Source: Sphingomonas echinoides ATCC 14820 (GTDB lineage: Bacteria > Pseudomonadota > Alphaproteobacteria > Sphingomonadales > Sphingomonadaceae). From it: DNA of 64,000 nucleotides. The stretch's first letter is position 1. Each line of letters starts with the position of its first letter. The translations under genes and the position numbers were made by a program. The stretch lies in contig NZ_JH584235.1 of the NCBI RefSeq assembly GCF_000241465.1, positions 2,633,713 to 2,697,712 of the forward strand. Direction: 5' to 3'. The notes under the pieces were generated by a model. It was not told the origin of the DNA and searched no databases. It saw only the letters and a program-made list of their open reading frames with translations. This document shows positions 38,875-49,706 of the stretch, piece by piece.

Positions 38875-39656
38875 TCGGCGGTTTCCGCAAAGCGCGACGT
38901 GGCATCCTGCGGCCGGAAGCGCCGGTCATAGCCGTGCGCGTACAGGCTGCTCTCGGCGAAATCTTCGGCCGCCAGCACGCGCCCGACCAGGATCAGCGCG
39001 GTGCGTTCCATACTGCCCGCGACCGCCGCCGCGATCGTTGCCAGCGTAGCGCGCACGATCCGCTGATCGGGCCAGCTCGCGCGCCAGACCACCGCCACCG
39101 GACAATCCGCGCCGTAGGCCGGGGTAAGATCAGCGACGACGCGATCGAGCGCGTGGATCGACAGATGGATCGCCAGCGTCGCGCCCGTCACCGCGAAATG
39201 GGTGAGGCTTTCCGCAGGCGGCATGGTGCTGGCGCGGCCGGGCGTGCGCGTCAGCACTACGGACTGGGCGAGCGCGGGCAGGGTCAGTTCCGTCTCCAGC
39301 GCGGCGGCGGCGGCGGCAAAGGCGGGCACGCCGGGCGTGACGGTGACGGGAATGTCCAGCGCGCGCAGGCGGCGCATTTGCTCGCCCATCGCCGACCATA
39401 AGGACAGATCCCCCGAATGCAGCCGCGCGACATCCTGCCCCAGCGCATGGGCGGCGGCGATTTCGGCGATGATCGCGTCCAGCTCCATCGGCGCGGTGTT
39501 GATGATCCGCGCGCCGGGCGGGCAGTGGCGGAGCACCGCTTCGGGGATGAGCGACCCTGCATAAAGGCATACCGGGCTGGCGGCGATCAGATCGCGCCCG
39601 CGCAGCGTCAGCAAATCGGGCGCGCCGGGGCCGGCCCCGATGAAATGAACGGTCAT
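38871..39656 (-). CDS. cobM: Precorrin-4 C11-methyltransferase
   Basis: The 261-residue methyltransferase shows [46 protein letters not shown] and [15 protein letters not shown], the CobM/CbiF signature. It methylates C-11 of precorrin-4 to give precorrin-5. Start and stop overlap cobB and cobE by 4 nt. Confidence 0.96.
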   Translation of the reverse strand: MTVHFIGAGPGAPDLLTLRGRDLIAASPVCLYAGSLIPEAVLRHCPPGARIINTAPMELDAIIAEIAAAHALGQDVARLHSGDLSLWSAMGEQMRRLRALDIPVTVTPGVPAFAAAAAALETELTLPALAQSVVLTRTPGRASTMPPAESLTHFAVTGATLAIHLSIHALDRVVADLTPAYGADCPVAVVWRASWPDQRIVRATLATIAAAVAGSMERTALILVGRVLAAEDFAESSLYAHGYDRRFRPQDATSRFAETAE

Positions 39657-40018
39657 GACAGGGGTCCTTCAGCGATCGCGCAGGTCGCCAGGCGATCGGG
39701 CGAAATATGGCGGGGGGCGAGCAGGCGTGCGCCGTTACCCGCGGCACAGAGCGCACTCGCTTCGGCGACGCTGCCGCTGGCGTACGCGGCCAGGCTGGCG
39801 GCGGAGTGGGTGGGCGTGATGACGCCGGACAGGGCATCAGGCGACACGGCTCGTAACGGCAGCCCCAAGGCTTCGGCCAGTGGCGAGAGGTGGGCGAGCT
39901 TGCCCTGCACCGTGGCAAGATGCGTTACCGCCGGATGGCTCTGCTGCGCCAGCATCAGCGCGGCGCGGAGCGATTCCAATGGTGCCCCGGCGCGAAAGCC
40001 GAACCCGGCGACGATCAC
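39653..40018 (-). CDS. cobE: CobE / CbiG C-terminal-domain protein
   Basis: The 121-residue protein starts [16 protein letters not shown] and contains [22 protein letters not shown] and a glycine-rich [16 protein letters not shown], like the C-terminal domain of CbiG that stands alone as CobE in aerobic producers. CobE binds precorrin intermediates, but its reaction is uncertain. GTG at 40018 is chosen because it gives the 4-nt GTGA overlap with cobL, matching the operon style. An ATG at 40033 would add five residues. Confidence 0.85.
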   Translation of the reverse strand: MIVAGFGFRAGAPLESLRAALMLAQQSHPAVTHLATVQGKLAHLSPLAEALGLPLRAVSPDALSGVITPTHSAASLAAYASGSVAEASALCAAGNGARLLAPRHISPDRLATCAIAEGPLS

Positions 40019-41235
40019 AGCACGACACTCCATTGCACGACGGGATATTGCGACCGCCACCCGCGCCGATCGCCGAGCGGCGCTGCCTGAGCGAGCTCGA
40101 TCCGCAGGAGGGTGCCGCCTTTGGCGCGCTGCCAGGTGGCGAGCAGTGCCTCCGATTCCAGCGTCACGGCATTGGCGACCAGCCGCGTGCCGACTGGCAG
40201 CCGTGCCCACAGCGCCTCCAGCAGCGCGTGTGAAAGGCCGCCGCCGATGAACACCGCATCGGGGCTCGCGCCTTCGGGCAGAGCGGACGGCGCGGTGCCG
40301 ATCCGCACGTCGAGCCGGTCTACGCCCAGCGCCCAGGCATTGGCGCGGGCGCGTTCGGCGCGGACCGGATCGGCCTCGATCGCCAGCGCGCGATTGGCCG
40401 AGTGCGCCAGCAACCATTCGATCGCGATCGAGCCTGATCCGGCTCCGATGTCCCACAGCGTTTCGCCCGGCCGGGGGGCCAGCGCCGACAGCGTCAGCGC
40501 CCGGATCGGGCGCTTGGTGATTTGGCCATCATGGTCGAACAGCGCGTCGGGCAGGCCCGACGCGCGGGGTATTCCCTCGCCGGTGCCCGCGCATTCCACC
40601 GCCACCGCGACCGGATGGGCGATATCGGTGAAATCGAGCGTATCGGCCTGCGTTGAACGGATGCGCTCGTCGGGTCCGCCCAGCGCTTCCAGCACGTGCA
40701 GCCGCGACGCGCCGAAGCCATAGCCGCGTAGCATAGCTGCCAGCGCCGCAACCGCCGTGCCGTCGCGGACCAGCACCACCAAGCGTGCGCGCGCGGCGAG
40801 GTGCGGGCGCATCCGTTCCAACGGCGCGGCATGGAGGCCGAGACAGACGATGTCCTGCAATGCCCAGCCCAGGCGCGCGGCGGCGAGACTGAAGGTGGAG
40901 GGCGTTGGATGCGCCACCCATTCATCGCGGGCGAGATGGCGGGTCACGCTGCTGCCCGCCCCGAACCAGAACGGATCGCCCGAGGCCAGCATCACCACTT
41001 TCTGCCCGCGATGCGTCAGCAACGGCGCAATGCCGTCGGCAAAGGGCGCTGGCCATTCGATTACGGGGCAGCTAATCGCCGGGAAGAGCGACAGATGCCG
41101 GGCCGATCCGATGACCAGCTCGGCCTCTGCCAATGCCATCTGGCTGGCGGGCGAAAGGCTATCCGGGCCCGCCGCCCCGACGCCGACAATCGTCAACCAC
41201 GGCTGGTGCCGAAGCTGCGGAGCCGTTTCAGCCAT
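40015..41235 (-). CDS. cobL: Precorrin-6Y C5,15-methyltransferase (decarboxylating)
   Basis: The 406-residue bifunctional enzyme has an N-terminal CbiE-like tetrapyrrole methylase domain (TIVGVGAAGPDSLSP, VMLASGDPFWFGAG, HPTPSTFSLAAARLGW) and a C-terminal CbiT-like class I methyltransferase domain with LWDIGAGSGSIAIEWL near residue 254. It methylates C-5 and C-15 and decarboxylates the C-12 side chain. Its ATG (complement of 41233-41235) overlaps the ATG of divergent cobK. Confidence 0.95.
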   Translation of the reverse strand: MAETAPQLRHQPWLTIVGVGAAGPDSLSPASQMALAEAELVIGSARHLSLFPAISCPVIEWPAPFADGIAPLLTHRGQKVVMLASGDPFWFGAGSSVTRHLARDEWVAHPTPSTFSLAAARLGWALQDIVCLGLHAAPLERMRPHLAARARLVVLVRDGTAVAALAAMLRGYGFGASRLHVLEALGGPDERIRSTQADTLDFTDIAHPVAVAVECAGTGEGIPRASGLPDALFDHDGQITKRPIRALTLSALAPRPGETLWDIGAGSGSIAIEWLLAHSANRALAIEADPVRAERARANAWALGVDRLDVRIGTAPSALPEGASPDAVFIGGGLSHALLEALWARLPVGTRLVANAVTLESEALLATWQRAKGGTLLRIELAQAAPLGDRRGWRSQYPVVQWSVVL

Positions 41236-41989
41236 GCGCAATGTCCTTCTGCTCGGCGGCACGACCGAGGCGAGCGCGCTCGCGGTACTGCTGGCGGCAA
41301 ACGGCATTGCGGCCACGCTCAGTTACGCCGGGCGGACGCAATCCCCCCGTCCGCAACCCGTGCCGGTGCGGGTCGGCGGCTTTGGTGGGGTGGCTGGGCT
41401 GGTCGCCTATCTGCGCGCGCAGCGGATCACGCATCTGGTCGATGCGACACATCCGTTTGCCGCGACGATGAGCGCCAACGCCATAGCCGCCGCGCGTCTC
41501 GCGGGAATTGCCCATATCGCGCTGACCCGGCCCGCCTGGGTGCCGGGCGACGGCGACCGCTGGAGCCATGTCGCCGATAGCGCCAGTGCGGTGGCAGCGC
41601 TGGCCGGGCCGCCCCGCCGCGTCCTGCTGGCGCTGGGGCGGATGCACGTGAACGCCTTCGCCGCGCAGCCGCAGCACCATTATCTGTTGCGCTTCGTCGA
41701 CGTGCCGGATCAGCCACCGCCGCTGCCGCACCACAGCCTGATCGTCGATCGCGGGCCGTTTACCGTCGACGGCGATACCGCAGTGCTGCGCGATCATGCG
41801 ATCGACCTGGTGGTGTGCAAGAATGCGGGCGGAAGCGGGGCCGAGGCCAAGCTGATCGCCGCCCGACATCTGGGCGTGCCGGTGCTGATGATCGATCGCC
41901 CGGTCCTGCCCGAACGGCGCGAAAGCTGCGATCCGGCGGCGGTGCTGGACTGGTTGCTTCATGATAGCGCCGCCGAACGCGGGGTGTAG
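41234..41989 (+). CDS. cobK: Precorrin-6A reductase
   Basis: The 251-residue NADPH-dependent reductase makes dihydro-precorrin-6. It shows LLLGGTTEASALA (residues ~5-17), LVDATHPFAATMSANAIAA (residues ~68-86), RFVDVP, VCKNAGGSGAEAKLIAA (residues ~195-211) and VLMIDRPVLP. It is the only gene on the plus strand within the main minus-strand cob block. Its ATG shares a CATG with cobL's start, and its 3' end overlaps cobJ by 31 nt. Confidence 0.95.
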   Translation: MRNVLLLGGTTEASALAVLLAANGIAATLSYAGRTQSPRPQPVPVRVGGFGGVAGLVAYLRAQRITHLVDATHPFAATMSANAIAAARLAGIAHIALTRPAWVPGDGDRWSHVADSASAVAALAGPPRRVLLALGRMHVNAFAAQPQHHYLLRFVDVPDQPPPLPHHSLIVDRGPFTVDGDTAVLRDHAIDLVVCKNAGGSGAEAKLIAARHLGVPVLMIDRPVLPERRESCDPAAVLDWLLHDSAAERGV

Positions 41990-42717
41990 AGGAACGCGCC
42001 GTCCGAACGCGCGATCGTCCGCGTCTGGCTCGAGCCGACGATCACCATCGTGCGCATATCGGCCATATCGGCGCGGGCTTGCCCCAGCGGCACGATCTGC
42101 AGATGTTCCTCGGGCGTCGCGACCGCGCGGGCGAACAGCACCGGGCGCGCATCGCCACATGCCGCGCGCAACACCGCCAGCACACGGGCAAACCCCTCGG
42201 GTCGGGCTTTCGAGCGCGGGTTGTAGAAGGCCATGGCAAAATCCGCCTCTGCCGCCAGCCGCAGCCGCTTCTCGATCAGCGCCCAGGGCTTGAGATTGTC
42301 CGACAGGTTGATCGCGCAGAAATCGTGGCCAAGCGGGGCCCCGGCGCGCGCGCTGGCGGCAAGCATCGCGGTGATCCCCGGCAGGACGCGGATATCGAGG
42401 TCGCGCCAGCGTGTCGGGCCTGCTTCGACCGCCTCGAACACGGCCGATGCCATGGCGAACACGCCGGGGTCGCCCGAGGACACCACCACCACCCGCCGCC
42501 CCTGCGCCGTCAGGGCCAAGGCGTGAGCGGCGCGGTCCAGCTCCACGCGATTGTCGGAGGGGTGCAGCGTCAACCCCGCGCGCGGTGCAACGCGCGCGAC
42601 ATAGGGGAGATAGCCGATCACATCGCTTGCGCTGGCCAGCGCCGCCGAGACTTCGGGGGTGATCAGCGCCTCGTCGCCCGGACCCAGGCCCGCGATGCAA
42701 AGCCAGCCGCTGCTCAT
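41959..42717 (-). CDS. cobJ: Precorrin-3B C17-methyltransferase
   Basis: The 252-residue enzyme carries out C-17 methylation with ring contraction. It has LCIAGLGPGDEALITPE, VIGYLPYVARV, VVVVSSGDPGVFAMASAVFEA and INLSDNLKPW with FAMAFYNPRSKAR, diagnostic of CobJ/CbiH. ATG at 42717 overlaps the cobI stop by 4 nt. Its 3' end overlaps the convergent cobK gene by 31 nt. Confidence 0.96.
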   Translation of the reverse strand: MSSGWLCIAGLGPGDEALITPEVSAALASASDVIGYLPYVARVAPRAGLTLHPSDNRVELDRAAHALALTAQGRRVVVVSSGDPGVFAMASAVFEAVEAGPTRWRDLDIRVLPGITAMLAASARAGAPLGHDFCAINLSDNLKPWALIEKRLRLAAEADFAMAFYNPRSKARPEGFARVLAVLRAACGDARPVLFARAVATPEEHLQIVPLGQARADMADMRTMVIVGSSQTRTIARSDGAFLYTPRSAALS

Positions 42718-43445
42718 GGCCTGCGCCCCTGTCCGTGGATCAGCAGAATCGAGAAATAGGGCGTGACGCTGTCGGCCTCGGCCAGCCGCGTCACTTTCTG
42801 CCCCGGCATGGCGGCATGTTCGACCAGCCATGCTGCCTCCGCGCGCCCGGCAGTGGCGACGGCGCGGCGCAGCTTGGCCAGATTGCGCCCGATCTTCATC
42901 ACCACCAGCGCGTCGGTATCGCGAATCCGGCGGACCAGCTCGTCCTCGGGCAAGGTCGCCATCGCGACCGTCAGCACATCGTCGCCCCAGGTGATCGGCA
43001 CGTCCGTTGCGGTCCACGCCCCGGCCATGCCGGTAATCCCCGGCACCACCGCCACCGGCACCACGCCCGACAGACGTGCATGCAGATGCATGAACGACCC
43101 GTAGAAAAACGGATCGCCCTCGCACAGCACGACCACGTCCGCGCCCGTTTGCGCCAGCGCGGTAAGGCGCGTGCTGCAGTCGGCATAGAAGGCGGCCAGG
43201 CAGGCATTGTAGCGCGGGTCGCTCAGCGGGATTTCGGTCGTTACCGGATATTCCATCGCCAGCTCGATCGCGTCGGGGCGCAGCATCCCCTCGACGATGC
43301 GCCGGGCCTGTCCGGGTCGTCCGGCCTTGCGGAAATAGGCGACATGGCTCGCGCCGCGCACCAGCCGGTCGGCGCGCACGCTCAACAGGTCGGCCGCGCC
43401 GGGGCCGAGCCCGACGCCGTGGATGGTGCCCACCCGCGCGCTCAT
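42714..43445 (-). CDS. cobI: Precorrin-2 C20-methyltransferase
   Basis: The 243-residue methyltransferase converts precorrin-2 to precorrin-3A. Motifs include GVGLGPGAADLLSVRA, VLCEGDPFFYGSFMHLHARL, VVPGITGMAGAW and VVMKIGRNLAKLRRA, typical of CobI/CbiL. It overlaps cobH and cobJ by 4 nt each. Confidence 0.96.
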   Translation of the reverse strand: MSARVGTIHGVGLGPGAADLLSVRADRLVRGASHVAYFRKAGRPGQARRIVEGMLRPDAIELAMEYPVTTEIPLSDPRYNACLAAFYADCSTRLTALAQTGADVVVLCEGDPFFYGSFMHLHARLSGVVPVAVVPGITGMAGAWTATDVPITWGDDVLTVAMATLPEDELVRRIRDTDALVVMKIGRNLAKLRRAVATAGRAEAAWLVEHAAMPGQKVTRLAEADSVTPYFSILLIHGQGRRP

Positions 43446-44071
43446 TCGACGCGGCTCGCGAGTGCGTTGAGCGCGGCAACGGTGATCGCGCTGCCGCCGA
43501 GCCGCCCCGCCACCGCGCAGCACGGCACCGGCTGTACCGCCCATAAGGCCGCCTTGGATTCGACCGCGCCGACAAAGCCTACCGGGCACCCGATGATGGC
43601 GGCGGGACGCGGACAGTCCGGGTCTTCCAGCATGTTGAGCAAGTGGAACAAGGCGGTCGGGGCATTGCCGATCGCGACCACCGCGCCTGCGAGATGCGGC
43701 CGCCACATCTCCAGCGCCGCGGCCGAGCGCGTATTGCCCATCGCCCGCGCGAGATCGGGCACACGCGGATCGTGCAGCGTACACAGCACCGGATTGGAGG
43801 CGGGCAAGCGCGCGCGCGTAATCCCCTCGCTCACCATGCGCGCGTCGCACAGGATCGGCGCGCCCTCCGCCAGTGCGGCGCGGGCTGTTTGGACAAAGCT
43901 GCCCGAAAAACGGATGTGGGGGGCGAGGTCGACCAGGCCCGAGGCGTGGATCATGCGCACCGCGACCGGTTCTTCCTCGGCGGTAAACCGGGCAAGGTCC
44001 GCCTCGGCGCGGATCGTGGCGAAGGACTGGCGATAGATTGCCGCGCCGTCGGTTTCATAGAGGTGCGGCAT
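43442..44071 (-). CDS. cobH: Precorrin-8X methylmutase
   Basis: The 209-residue enzyme moves the C-11 methyl to C-12, giving hydrogenobyrinic acid. It shows RMIHASGLVDLAPHIRFS (catalytic His region, residues ~39-56), DARMVSEGI, AIGNAPTALFHLL and GCPVGFVGAVESKAAL. ATG at 44071 is preferred; a GTG one codon earlier would make a 4-nt overlap with cobG instead of the 1-nt TGATG overlap. Confidence 0.96.
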   Translation of the reverse strand: MPHLYETDGAAIYRQSFATIRAEADLARFTAEEEPVAVRMIHASGLVDLAPHIRFSGSFVQTARAALAEGAPILCDARMVSEGITRARLPASNPVLCTLHDPRVPDLARAMGNTRSAAALEMWRPHLAGAVVAIGNAPTALFHLLNMLEDPDCPRPAAIIGCPVGFVGAVESKAALWAVQPVPCCAVAGRLGGSAITVAALNALASRVE

Positions 44072-45207
44072 CACTTGCTTCCAAAATAAGCGAGCAGCGC
44101 GTCATGGTTGAGCGCCGTGCGCACCGCCGGAGCCCCGGCGCGCGCGTTGAGGGAAAGATCGTAAAGGCCGTCGCGCCCGGTCACCGTGACGTCAGCGGCG
44201 CGTTGTGATGCGCAGCCCTTGGCACAGCCCGACACATGCAGCCGCCCGGCGATCAAAGGGGCCAGGCGGGCGGCGAGGCGGCGGGTTTCGACGCTGGCTT
44301 GCGGGCAATATGGGGCACCGGGGCAGGCATCGGCGCGCAGCACGGGGTCGTCTGGGTCCGCCAGCATGGAGTGCGGTGGCGGCAGGTCACGCGGTCCCTC
44401 AACCAGTAGCAGCCGCCACGGCGTAAGGCGGAGCGCGGTGACCTCCGACCCCGGCGCGACAAGATCGGCAAGGCTCTCCGCCGTGACTTGGCCGAAGGGC
44501 AGGCCCCAGGCCACGCCCCGCACCCATGGCCCCGGCGCAAGCGGCGCGCGCGAGGGGGAGGGCGGCACGGTGCCGATCGCCCAGTCCGGCACTGCCGCCC
44601 TGTGCCGCGTCATCCGTCCGGTCGCCGCACCGCCACTGTCGACGAACCACTGCGCCAGCGCGATCAACGCGACGGCCTCGCCACCGCGGGGCACCGCAAC
44701 CCCGGTTGCACGGCCATCGGCGCGTAGGATCAGCGCCCCATCGACGGCGCGTTCGATGCGGAAATCGCCGGTCTCCCCGCCGAGCGCGCGTGCGGCTCCG
44801 GCATCGATGACGAACCCGACCTTGCCGGGCAGCTCGGGTAGGGAGCAGAGGCGCGCGATCAGATCGCAGGCGATGCGGTGGGTGTCGTCGTCCTCCTGCC
44901 ACTGCGGCGCGACCAGAATCGTCCGCCGCTGTTCCCGTGCGGCATCGGCATCGACCAGATCCAGCGTGATCAAGGTCTGCAAGAGCGGCTGCCAGCCATC
45001 TTCCGACACACCGCGAAGCTGGAGGTTGGCGCGCGACGTGAGGTCGATCACGCCGCTGCCATAAGGGATCGCCGCCGCGCACAGCCCGCGCACTTGATCT
45101 GCCGTCAACCGGCCAAGCCGGGGCTTTACCCGCACCAGCAGTCCATCGCCCGAGCGCATCGGTCGCCAGGCGTCGGGGCACCAGCCCTTGACGGTGAAGG
45201 CGCTCAT
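44071..45207 (-). CDS. cobG: Precorrin-3B synthase
   Basis: The 378-residue nitrite/sulfite-reductase-like oxygenase converts precorrin-3A to precorrin-3B with O2. It has two ferredoxin-like repeats ([20 protein letters not shown], and a second from ~residue 210) and cysteines in [11 protein letters not shown] and [10 protein letters not shown] (residues ~296-342) that ligate a 4Fe-4S cluster. CobG marks the aerobic pathway. ATG at 45207 overlaps the cobN stop. Confidence 0.94.
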   Translation of the reverse strand: MSAFTVKGWCPDAWRPMRSGDGLLVRVKPRLGRLTADQVRGLCAAAIPYGSGVIDLTSRANLQLRGVSEDGWQPLLQTLITLDLVDADAAREQRRTILVAPQWQEDDDTHRIACDLIARLCSLPELPGKVGFVIDAGAARALGGETGDFRIERAVDGALILRADGRATGVAVPRGGEAVALIALAQWFVDSGGAATGRMTRHRAAVPDWAIGTVPPSPSRAPLAPGPWVRGVAWGLPFGQVTAESLADLVAPGSEVTALRLTPWRLLLVEGPRDLPPPHSMLADPDDPVLRADACPGAPYCPQASVETRRLAARLAPLIAGRLHVSGCAKGCASQRAADVTVTGRDGLYDLSLNARAGAPAVRTALNHDALLAYFGSK

Positions 45208-48200
45208 GCGACCCCCTGCAATTGCGCGAGGATCGAATTGCGGCGCGTCGGCCACAGCCCGGCGGCATGGAGGGCGGCGAAGCGCGCCTCCATCGCCGCC
45301 AGCGCACCCGGATTGTCGCGCTCCAGAAACGCCCGCACCTCGGCTTGGCCGAGCGTCGCATCGTAATAAAGGTCGAACAGATGTGGTGGCACGCTGGCCG
45401 AGAGGTGGGCGAACGTGCCCAGATGATCGAGCGTCGCCGCCAGTTCTGCCCCGCCGCGAAAGCCGTGCCGCAGCATCCCCGCCACCCAGCCCGGATGCGC
45501 GGCGCGCGCGCGCACCACCCGCGCCAACTCCTCGGTCAGCGTGCGCGCAGTCGGGCGGGCGGGATCGCGGTGATCGAGATGATAGAGCGCGACAGAGCCC
45601 TGCGTGAGGGCTTTGGCAGCGGCGAACCCCGCCATATGCGCGGCATAGTCGGCGGCCAGCAGCAGGTCGGTTTCGGGCAAGTCCTGGAGATGGACAAAGG
45701 CATCCGCTTTCGCGATCCGATCGCGCATCCCGTCCGCATCGGCCCACGTCTGTCCGTTGGGGAGGTCAAGCGGATGCGACGATGCAGCGAGCCAGGCTTC
45801 GCCCGCCGCGCGACGCGCATCGTCCGTATAGTGATCGACCGTCTCGCCGAGCCCCACGCCATAAGCGCCTGGCTGCGGCCCATAAACTCGCGCCGTCGCG
45901 GTTCGGCCGACAAATGGATTCCAGTCGGCGGGCTCCTCGCGTTCGGCCAGCGCGCGCACGGTTTGCCCGAACAGCACCGGCAGCATGGGGAACGCATCGC
46001 GGAACAGCCCGGACACGCGCAAGGTCACGTCGATGCGTGGATGGTCGAGCAGCGCGAGCGGCACGATCTCGATCCCGCTGACGCGCTCGGAAGTGGAATC
46101 CCAGACCGGCTTCGCCCCCAGCAGATGCAGCGCCATGGCGAATTCCTCGCCCGCCGTGCGCATTGTCGCCGATCCCCACAGATCGACGATCAGTCCGCGC
46201 GGATAGTCGCCATGGTCCTGCAAATGGCGACGGATGAGTTCTCGTGCCAGCACCACGCCCTGTTCGTGCGCCGACCGCGACGGGATCGCGCGCGGGTCGA
46301 TCGTGTAGAGGTTGCGTCCGGTCGGCAGCACGTTGCTGCGCCCGCGATACGGGGAGCCGGACGGCCCCGCCGCGATGCGCCGACCCGCCAGCGCCGCCAA
46401 TAGCCCGGCCCGCTCTGCCGCCCCCTGCGGCCCGCGACCGAATATGTGCAGGCCGTCCGTAAACTGGCTCTCCTTCACATCGCAGACGAAGCGATCGATC
46501 CGGGTGATCGCCTCGGACAGCGTCGTCGCGCGATCCAGGCCAAGTTCGGCCTCGAGCCCCAGCGCTTCCGCTTCGGCGCGAATATCGGTTTGCAAGCGGT
46601 CGCGCCGCGCCGGGTCGAGCCCGTCGGCATTGGAAAATTCGTCGAGCAGCGCCTCGATCCGCCCGAGCCCAGCGCCTGTACCGGACGGGGCCAAAGGCGG
46701 CGGGACATGGCCGATCGTGACCGCACCAATGCGCCGCTTGGCTTGGGCTGCCTCGCCGGGATCGTTGACGATGAACGGGTAGATGCAGGGCACAGGCCCG
46801 ACCAGCGCCTCGGGCCAGCACGCATGCGACAGGGCAACGGATTTGCCCGGCAGCCATTCCAGCGTGCCGTGCGCGCCGACATGCACGATCGCATCGGTCC
46901 CAGCCGCGCGCAGCCACAGATAGAAAGCGACATAGCCATGGCGCGGGCAGCGGGTGAGGTCGTGATAGTGCCGATCGCGATCCGCATTATCCCCGCGTTC
47001 CGGTTGCAGCGCCACCAGCGTGCGCCCGGCGCGCACCGCCGCGAACCGGAATAGCCCGTCCACCAGTGCCGGGTCGGCTTCGGGTTCGCCCCACGCCGCC
47101 GCCAGATCCTGTCGCAAAGCCTCGGGCAACGCCGCCAGCGCGCGGCGATACTCGGTCAGCGGCCAGGTCAAAAAGTCGGAGGGAAGCACCGTGGCAAGGT
47201 CGTCGCGCGTCGCGGCGTCATATCCCGCGCTGGCCAGATCGGCCAAAATCGCCTCGGCCGATGCCAGCGCATCCAGCCCGACGGCATGCGCCATTTGATA
47301 GGTCTTGCCGGGATAGGTGGAGAGGATCAGCGCCACCTGCCGTTCGCTGGCGGCCTTGGCCGCCAATGCCGTCCAGCCAGCGACTCGGTCTGCAATCGCC
47401 GTGATCCGTTCGGGTTCGGCACAATGCGCGGTGCGGGCAAATTCGAGCAGCGGATCGCGCGTGCCCGCTTGCTTGAAACTGGCGAGACCTGCGAACACCC
47501 GACCGTCGATTTCGGGCAGCACGACATGCATGGCGAGATCGGCTGGGGACAGTCCGCGCGTGCCGTCCGCCCAGGCCGCCCGTCCGGAGGTGGCCAGCGC
47601 CACTTGAAACACCGGCACCCCCGCCGCGTCGAGCGGGGTTTCGCCAGCATCGTCCCGCGCCGAAAATGCCGTCGCGTTGAGGATCGCCACGGGTGCCAGC
47701 GTGGCGATCCATGCCGCGATCTGGTCGCGCGTCTGCGGGTGCTTGAGCGACGGTCCGAACAGCGACAGCGTCGCAAAGCCGCGCTGTTCCAACGCGCTAT
47801 GCAGCGCCGCGAAGGGAGCAAGGTCCTGCGCCGCCAGATAGGCGCGGTAGAAGGCGAGCAGCACCAGCGGCCGATCAGGATCGCGCGCAAACATTGCAGG
47901 ATCGACCACCCCCAAATCGGGGTGCCATCCGCCCGCGATCGGCAACGGCCTGGGCGCGACCGTGTCGTCCCAGCACAACCCTGCGGCGCGCGCCAGCAGC
48001 GCCAGCGCGGCACCACTCGCCTCGGGCCCGCCTTCATCGCAGAGGCGCGCAAGATCCCGCAGCGTCTGCTCCGGCACCGTGGACACAGCGTCCAGGCGCG
48101 CGTCAGGTCGGCCATCGGCGGGCAACACCGCGAGTGCGATCCCCTGTGCCCGCGCGAGCCGTTCGACCTGGTGCAGGCCGTAACTCCAATAGGGCATGCC

Positions 48201-48473
48201 GCCGATCAGCCGGACAAGGACCGCCCGTGCGCTGCTCAGCGTCCGCTCGACATAGGTATCGACCGAAAGCGGATGCCCAAGCGCCGCGAGATTGGCCAGC
48301 CGCAGCGATGGCACCGCCTGGCCGGACCTTCGCGCGCTGTGCCACGCGCCCGCGAAGGCACCAAGGTCGCTATCCGAAAAGGACAGGATGACCAGGTCAG
48401 CCGGGCTCTGCCCCAGATCCTGCGGGATCGCGGCTTCCTCCAGACCGTGGCTTTCGCGGAACAGGATGTGCAC
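45204..48473 (-). CDS. cobN: Cobaltochelatase subunit CobN
   Basis: The 1089-residue large chelatase subunit inserts Co(II) into hydrogenobyrinic acid a,c-diamide together with the AAA+ subunits CobS and CobT, which are not in the window. It is related to the magnesium chelatase H subunit: [39 protein letters not shown] (residues ~540-560), and [20 protein letters not shown] near residue 770 are typical. Start is GTG at 48473, 9 nt after cobW. Length is slightly below that of P. denitrificans CobN. Confidence 0.95.
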   Translation of the reverse strand: MHILFRESHGLEEAAIPQDLGQSPADLVILSFSDSDLGAFAGAWHSARRSGQAVPSLRLANLAALGHPLSVDTYVERTLSSARAVLVRLIGGMPYWSYGLHQVERLARAQGIALAVLPADGRPDARLDAVSTVPEQTLRDLARLCDEGGPEASGAALALLARAAGLCWDDTVAPRPLPIAGGWHPDLGVVDPAMFARDPDRPLVLLAFYRAYLAAQDLAPFAALHSALEQRGFATLSLFGPSLKHPQTRDQIAAWIATLAPVAILNATAFSARDDAGETPLDAAGVPVFQVALATSGRAAWADGTRGLSPADLAMHVVLPEIDGRVFAGLASFKQAGTRDPLLEFARTAHCAEPERITAIADRVAGWTALAAKAASERQVALILSTYPGKTYQMAHAVGLDALASAEAILADLASAGYDAATRDDLATVLPSDFLTWPLTEYRRALAALPEALRQDLAAAWGEPEADPALVDGLFRFAAVRAGRTLVALQPERGDNADRDRHYHDLTRCPRHGYVAFYLWLRAAGTDAIVHVGAHGTLEWLPGKSVALSHACWPEALVGPVPCIYPFIVNDPGEAAQAKRRIGAVTIGHVPPPLAPSGTGAGLGRIEALLDEFSNADGLDPARRDRLQTDIRAEAEALGLEAELGLDRATTLSEAITRIDRFVCDVKESQFTDGLHIFGRGPQGAAERAGLLAALAGRRIAAGPSGSPYRGRSNVLPTGRNLYTIDPRAIPSRSAHEQGVVLARELIRRHLQDHGDYPRGLIVDLWGSATMRTAGEEFAMALHLLGAKPVWDSTSERVSGIEIVPLALLDHPRIDVTLRVSGLFRDAFPMLPVLFGQTVRALAEREEPADWNPFVGRTATARVYGPQPGAYGVGLGETVDHYTDDARRAAGEAWLAASSHPLDLPNGQTWADADGMRDRIAKADAFVHLQDLPETDLLLAADYAAHMAGFAAAKALTQGSVALYHLDHRDPARPTARTLTEELARVVRARAAHPGWVAGMLRHGFRGGAELAATLDHLGTFAHLSASVPPHLFDLYYDATLGQAEVRAFLERDNPGALAAMEARFAALHAAGLWPTRRNSILAQLQGVA

Positions 48474-48482
48474 GGTCTGGCC

Positions 48483-49520
48483 TCAGCCGACCAACACCGT
48501 ACGCAACGCCTCGCCATCGATATGGTCGCGCTCGGCAATGACGACCAGCGTGGTGCGGCGTGGTTCGCCTGCCTGCCACGGACGATCATAATGGTAGCGC
48601 ACGCGCGCGCCGACCGCCTGCACCAGCAGCCGCATCGGCTTGCCTGCGACCGCAGCATAGCCCTTCACGCGCAAGATCTGGTGTTGTTGCGCGATTCGTT
48701 CGATCCGCGCGGCGAGATCGGCGGGATCGGCGATTTCGCCAATGTCGAGCACGATGCTGTCAAAGTCGTCATGCTCATGATCGTCGTCGCCATCGTGATG
48801 CGACGGGCGCGCGGCGATGTCGTCTTCGGCGGCGGCACCGAGCCCCAGAATCACGCGCGGATCGACCACGCCGTCGGTCAGTTCGAGGATGGGCACCGGT
48901 CGCGGTGCCTCCGCCATGATGACCGCACGCGCCGCCGCCACGCCGTCTGGGCCGGCCAGATCGGCCTTGGTCAGCAGGACGATGTCGGCACAGGCCAATT
49001 GGTCCTCGAACACTTCGGACAGCGGCGTTTCATGGTCGATGCCGGGGTCGGCGGCGCGCTGCGCCTCCAGCGCCGCCAGATCCGGCGCGAAGCGGCCTGC
49101 CGCCACCGCCTCGGCATCGGCCAGCGCCACCACGCCGTCGACGGTGATCCGGCTGCGGATCGCAGGCCAGTCGAACGCCTTCAACAAGGGTTTGGGCAAA
49201 GCGAGGCCGGAGGTTTCGATCAGGATATGGTCGGGCCGCGGATCGAGCGCCAGCAAGCGTTCGACCGTGGGAATGAAATCGTCGGCGACGGTGCAGCAAA
49301 TGCAGCCATTGGCCAGCTCGACGATGTTTTCCGCCGGGCAATCGGGAATGGCGCAGCCCTGGAGAATGTCTCCGTCAATGCCGAGCGTGCCGAATTCATT
49401 GACGACGACCGCAAGCCGCCGCCCGCCGGCGTTGCGGATCAGGTGCGTAATCAGGGTGGTTTTGCCGGCCCCGAGAAAGCCGGTGACAATGGTGACGGGG
49501 ATCTTGGAAAGATCGGACAT
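48483..49520 (-). CDS. cobW: CobW metallochaperone GTPase
   Basis: The 345-residue G3E GTPase has the P-loop TIVTGFLGAGKTTL (residues ~10-23), the metal-binding CxCC motif in NGCICCTV (residues ~69-76), the base-recognition LLTKADL and a His/Asp-rich loop HHDGDDDHEHDD near residue 248. It probably delivers cobalt to the CobNST chelatase. It is the first gene behind the cobalamin riboswitch, with a GGGGAG ribosome site 9 nt before ATG 49520. About 190 nt of leader lie between riboswitch and start. Confidence 0.93.
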   Translation of the reverse strand: MSDLSKIPVTIVTGFLGAGKTTLITHLIRNAGGRRLAVVVNEFGTLGIDGDILQGCAIPDCPAENIVELANGCICCTVADDFIPTVERLLALDPRPDHILIETSGLALPKPLLKAFDWPAIRSRITVDGVVALADAEAVAAGRFAPDLAALEAQRAADPGIDHETPLSEVFEDQLACADIVLLTKADLAGPDGVAAARAVIMAEAPRPVPILELTDGVVDPRVILGLGAAAEDDIAARPSHHDGDDDHEHDDFDSIVLDIGEIADPADLAARIERIAQQHQILRVKGYAAVAGKPMRLLVQAVGARVRYHYDRPWQAGEPRRTTLVVIAERDHIDGEALRTVLVG

Positions 49521-49706
49521 GGTACATCTCCCCGCGCCAGGACGAACACAGGACGGGGCTTGCCGGCGCAACACCGGTCGGCGTGCGCCCCGGACCGACG
49601 CGAGAGCGCCCGTGGCCGCACGACCGTGCAGCCCCAGCCGCACAGTTTCGTCGCCCAGACGGAGAAGTACCGTGCCAAGACCATCCCCTGGATCTGGGCA
49701 AGAGCG
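49521..49706 (-). promoter_or_regulatory. Leader between cobalamin riboswitch and cobW
   Basis: This 186-nt transcribed leader has no credible gene. It is GC-rich with several possible hairpins (for example the sequence complementary to CCCCGCGCCAGG near 49531) and ends in the cobW ribosome-binding site. It is the likely expression platform of the riboswitch, but I cannot tell whether control is by termination or by hiding the ribosome site. Confidence 0.5.
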
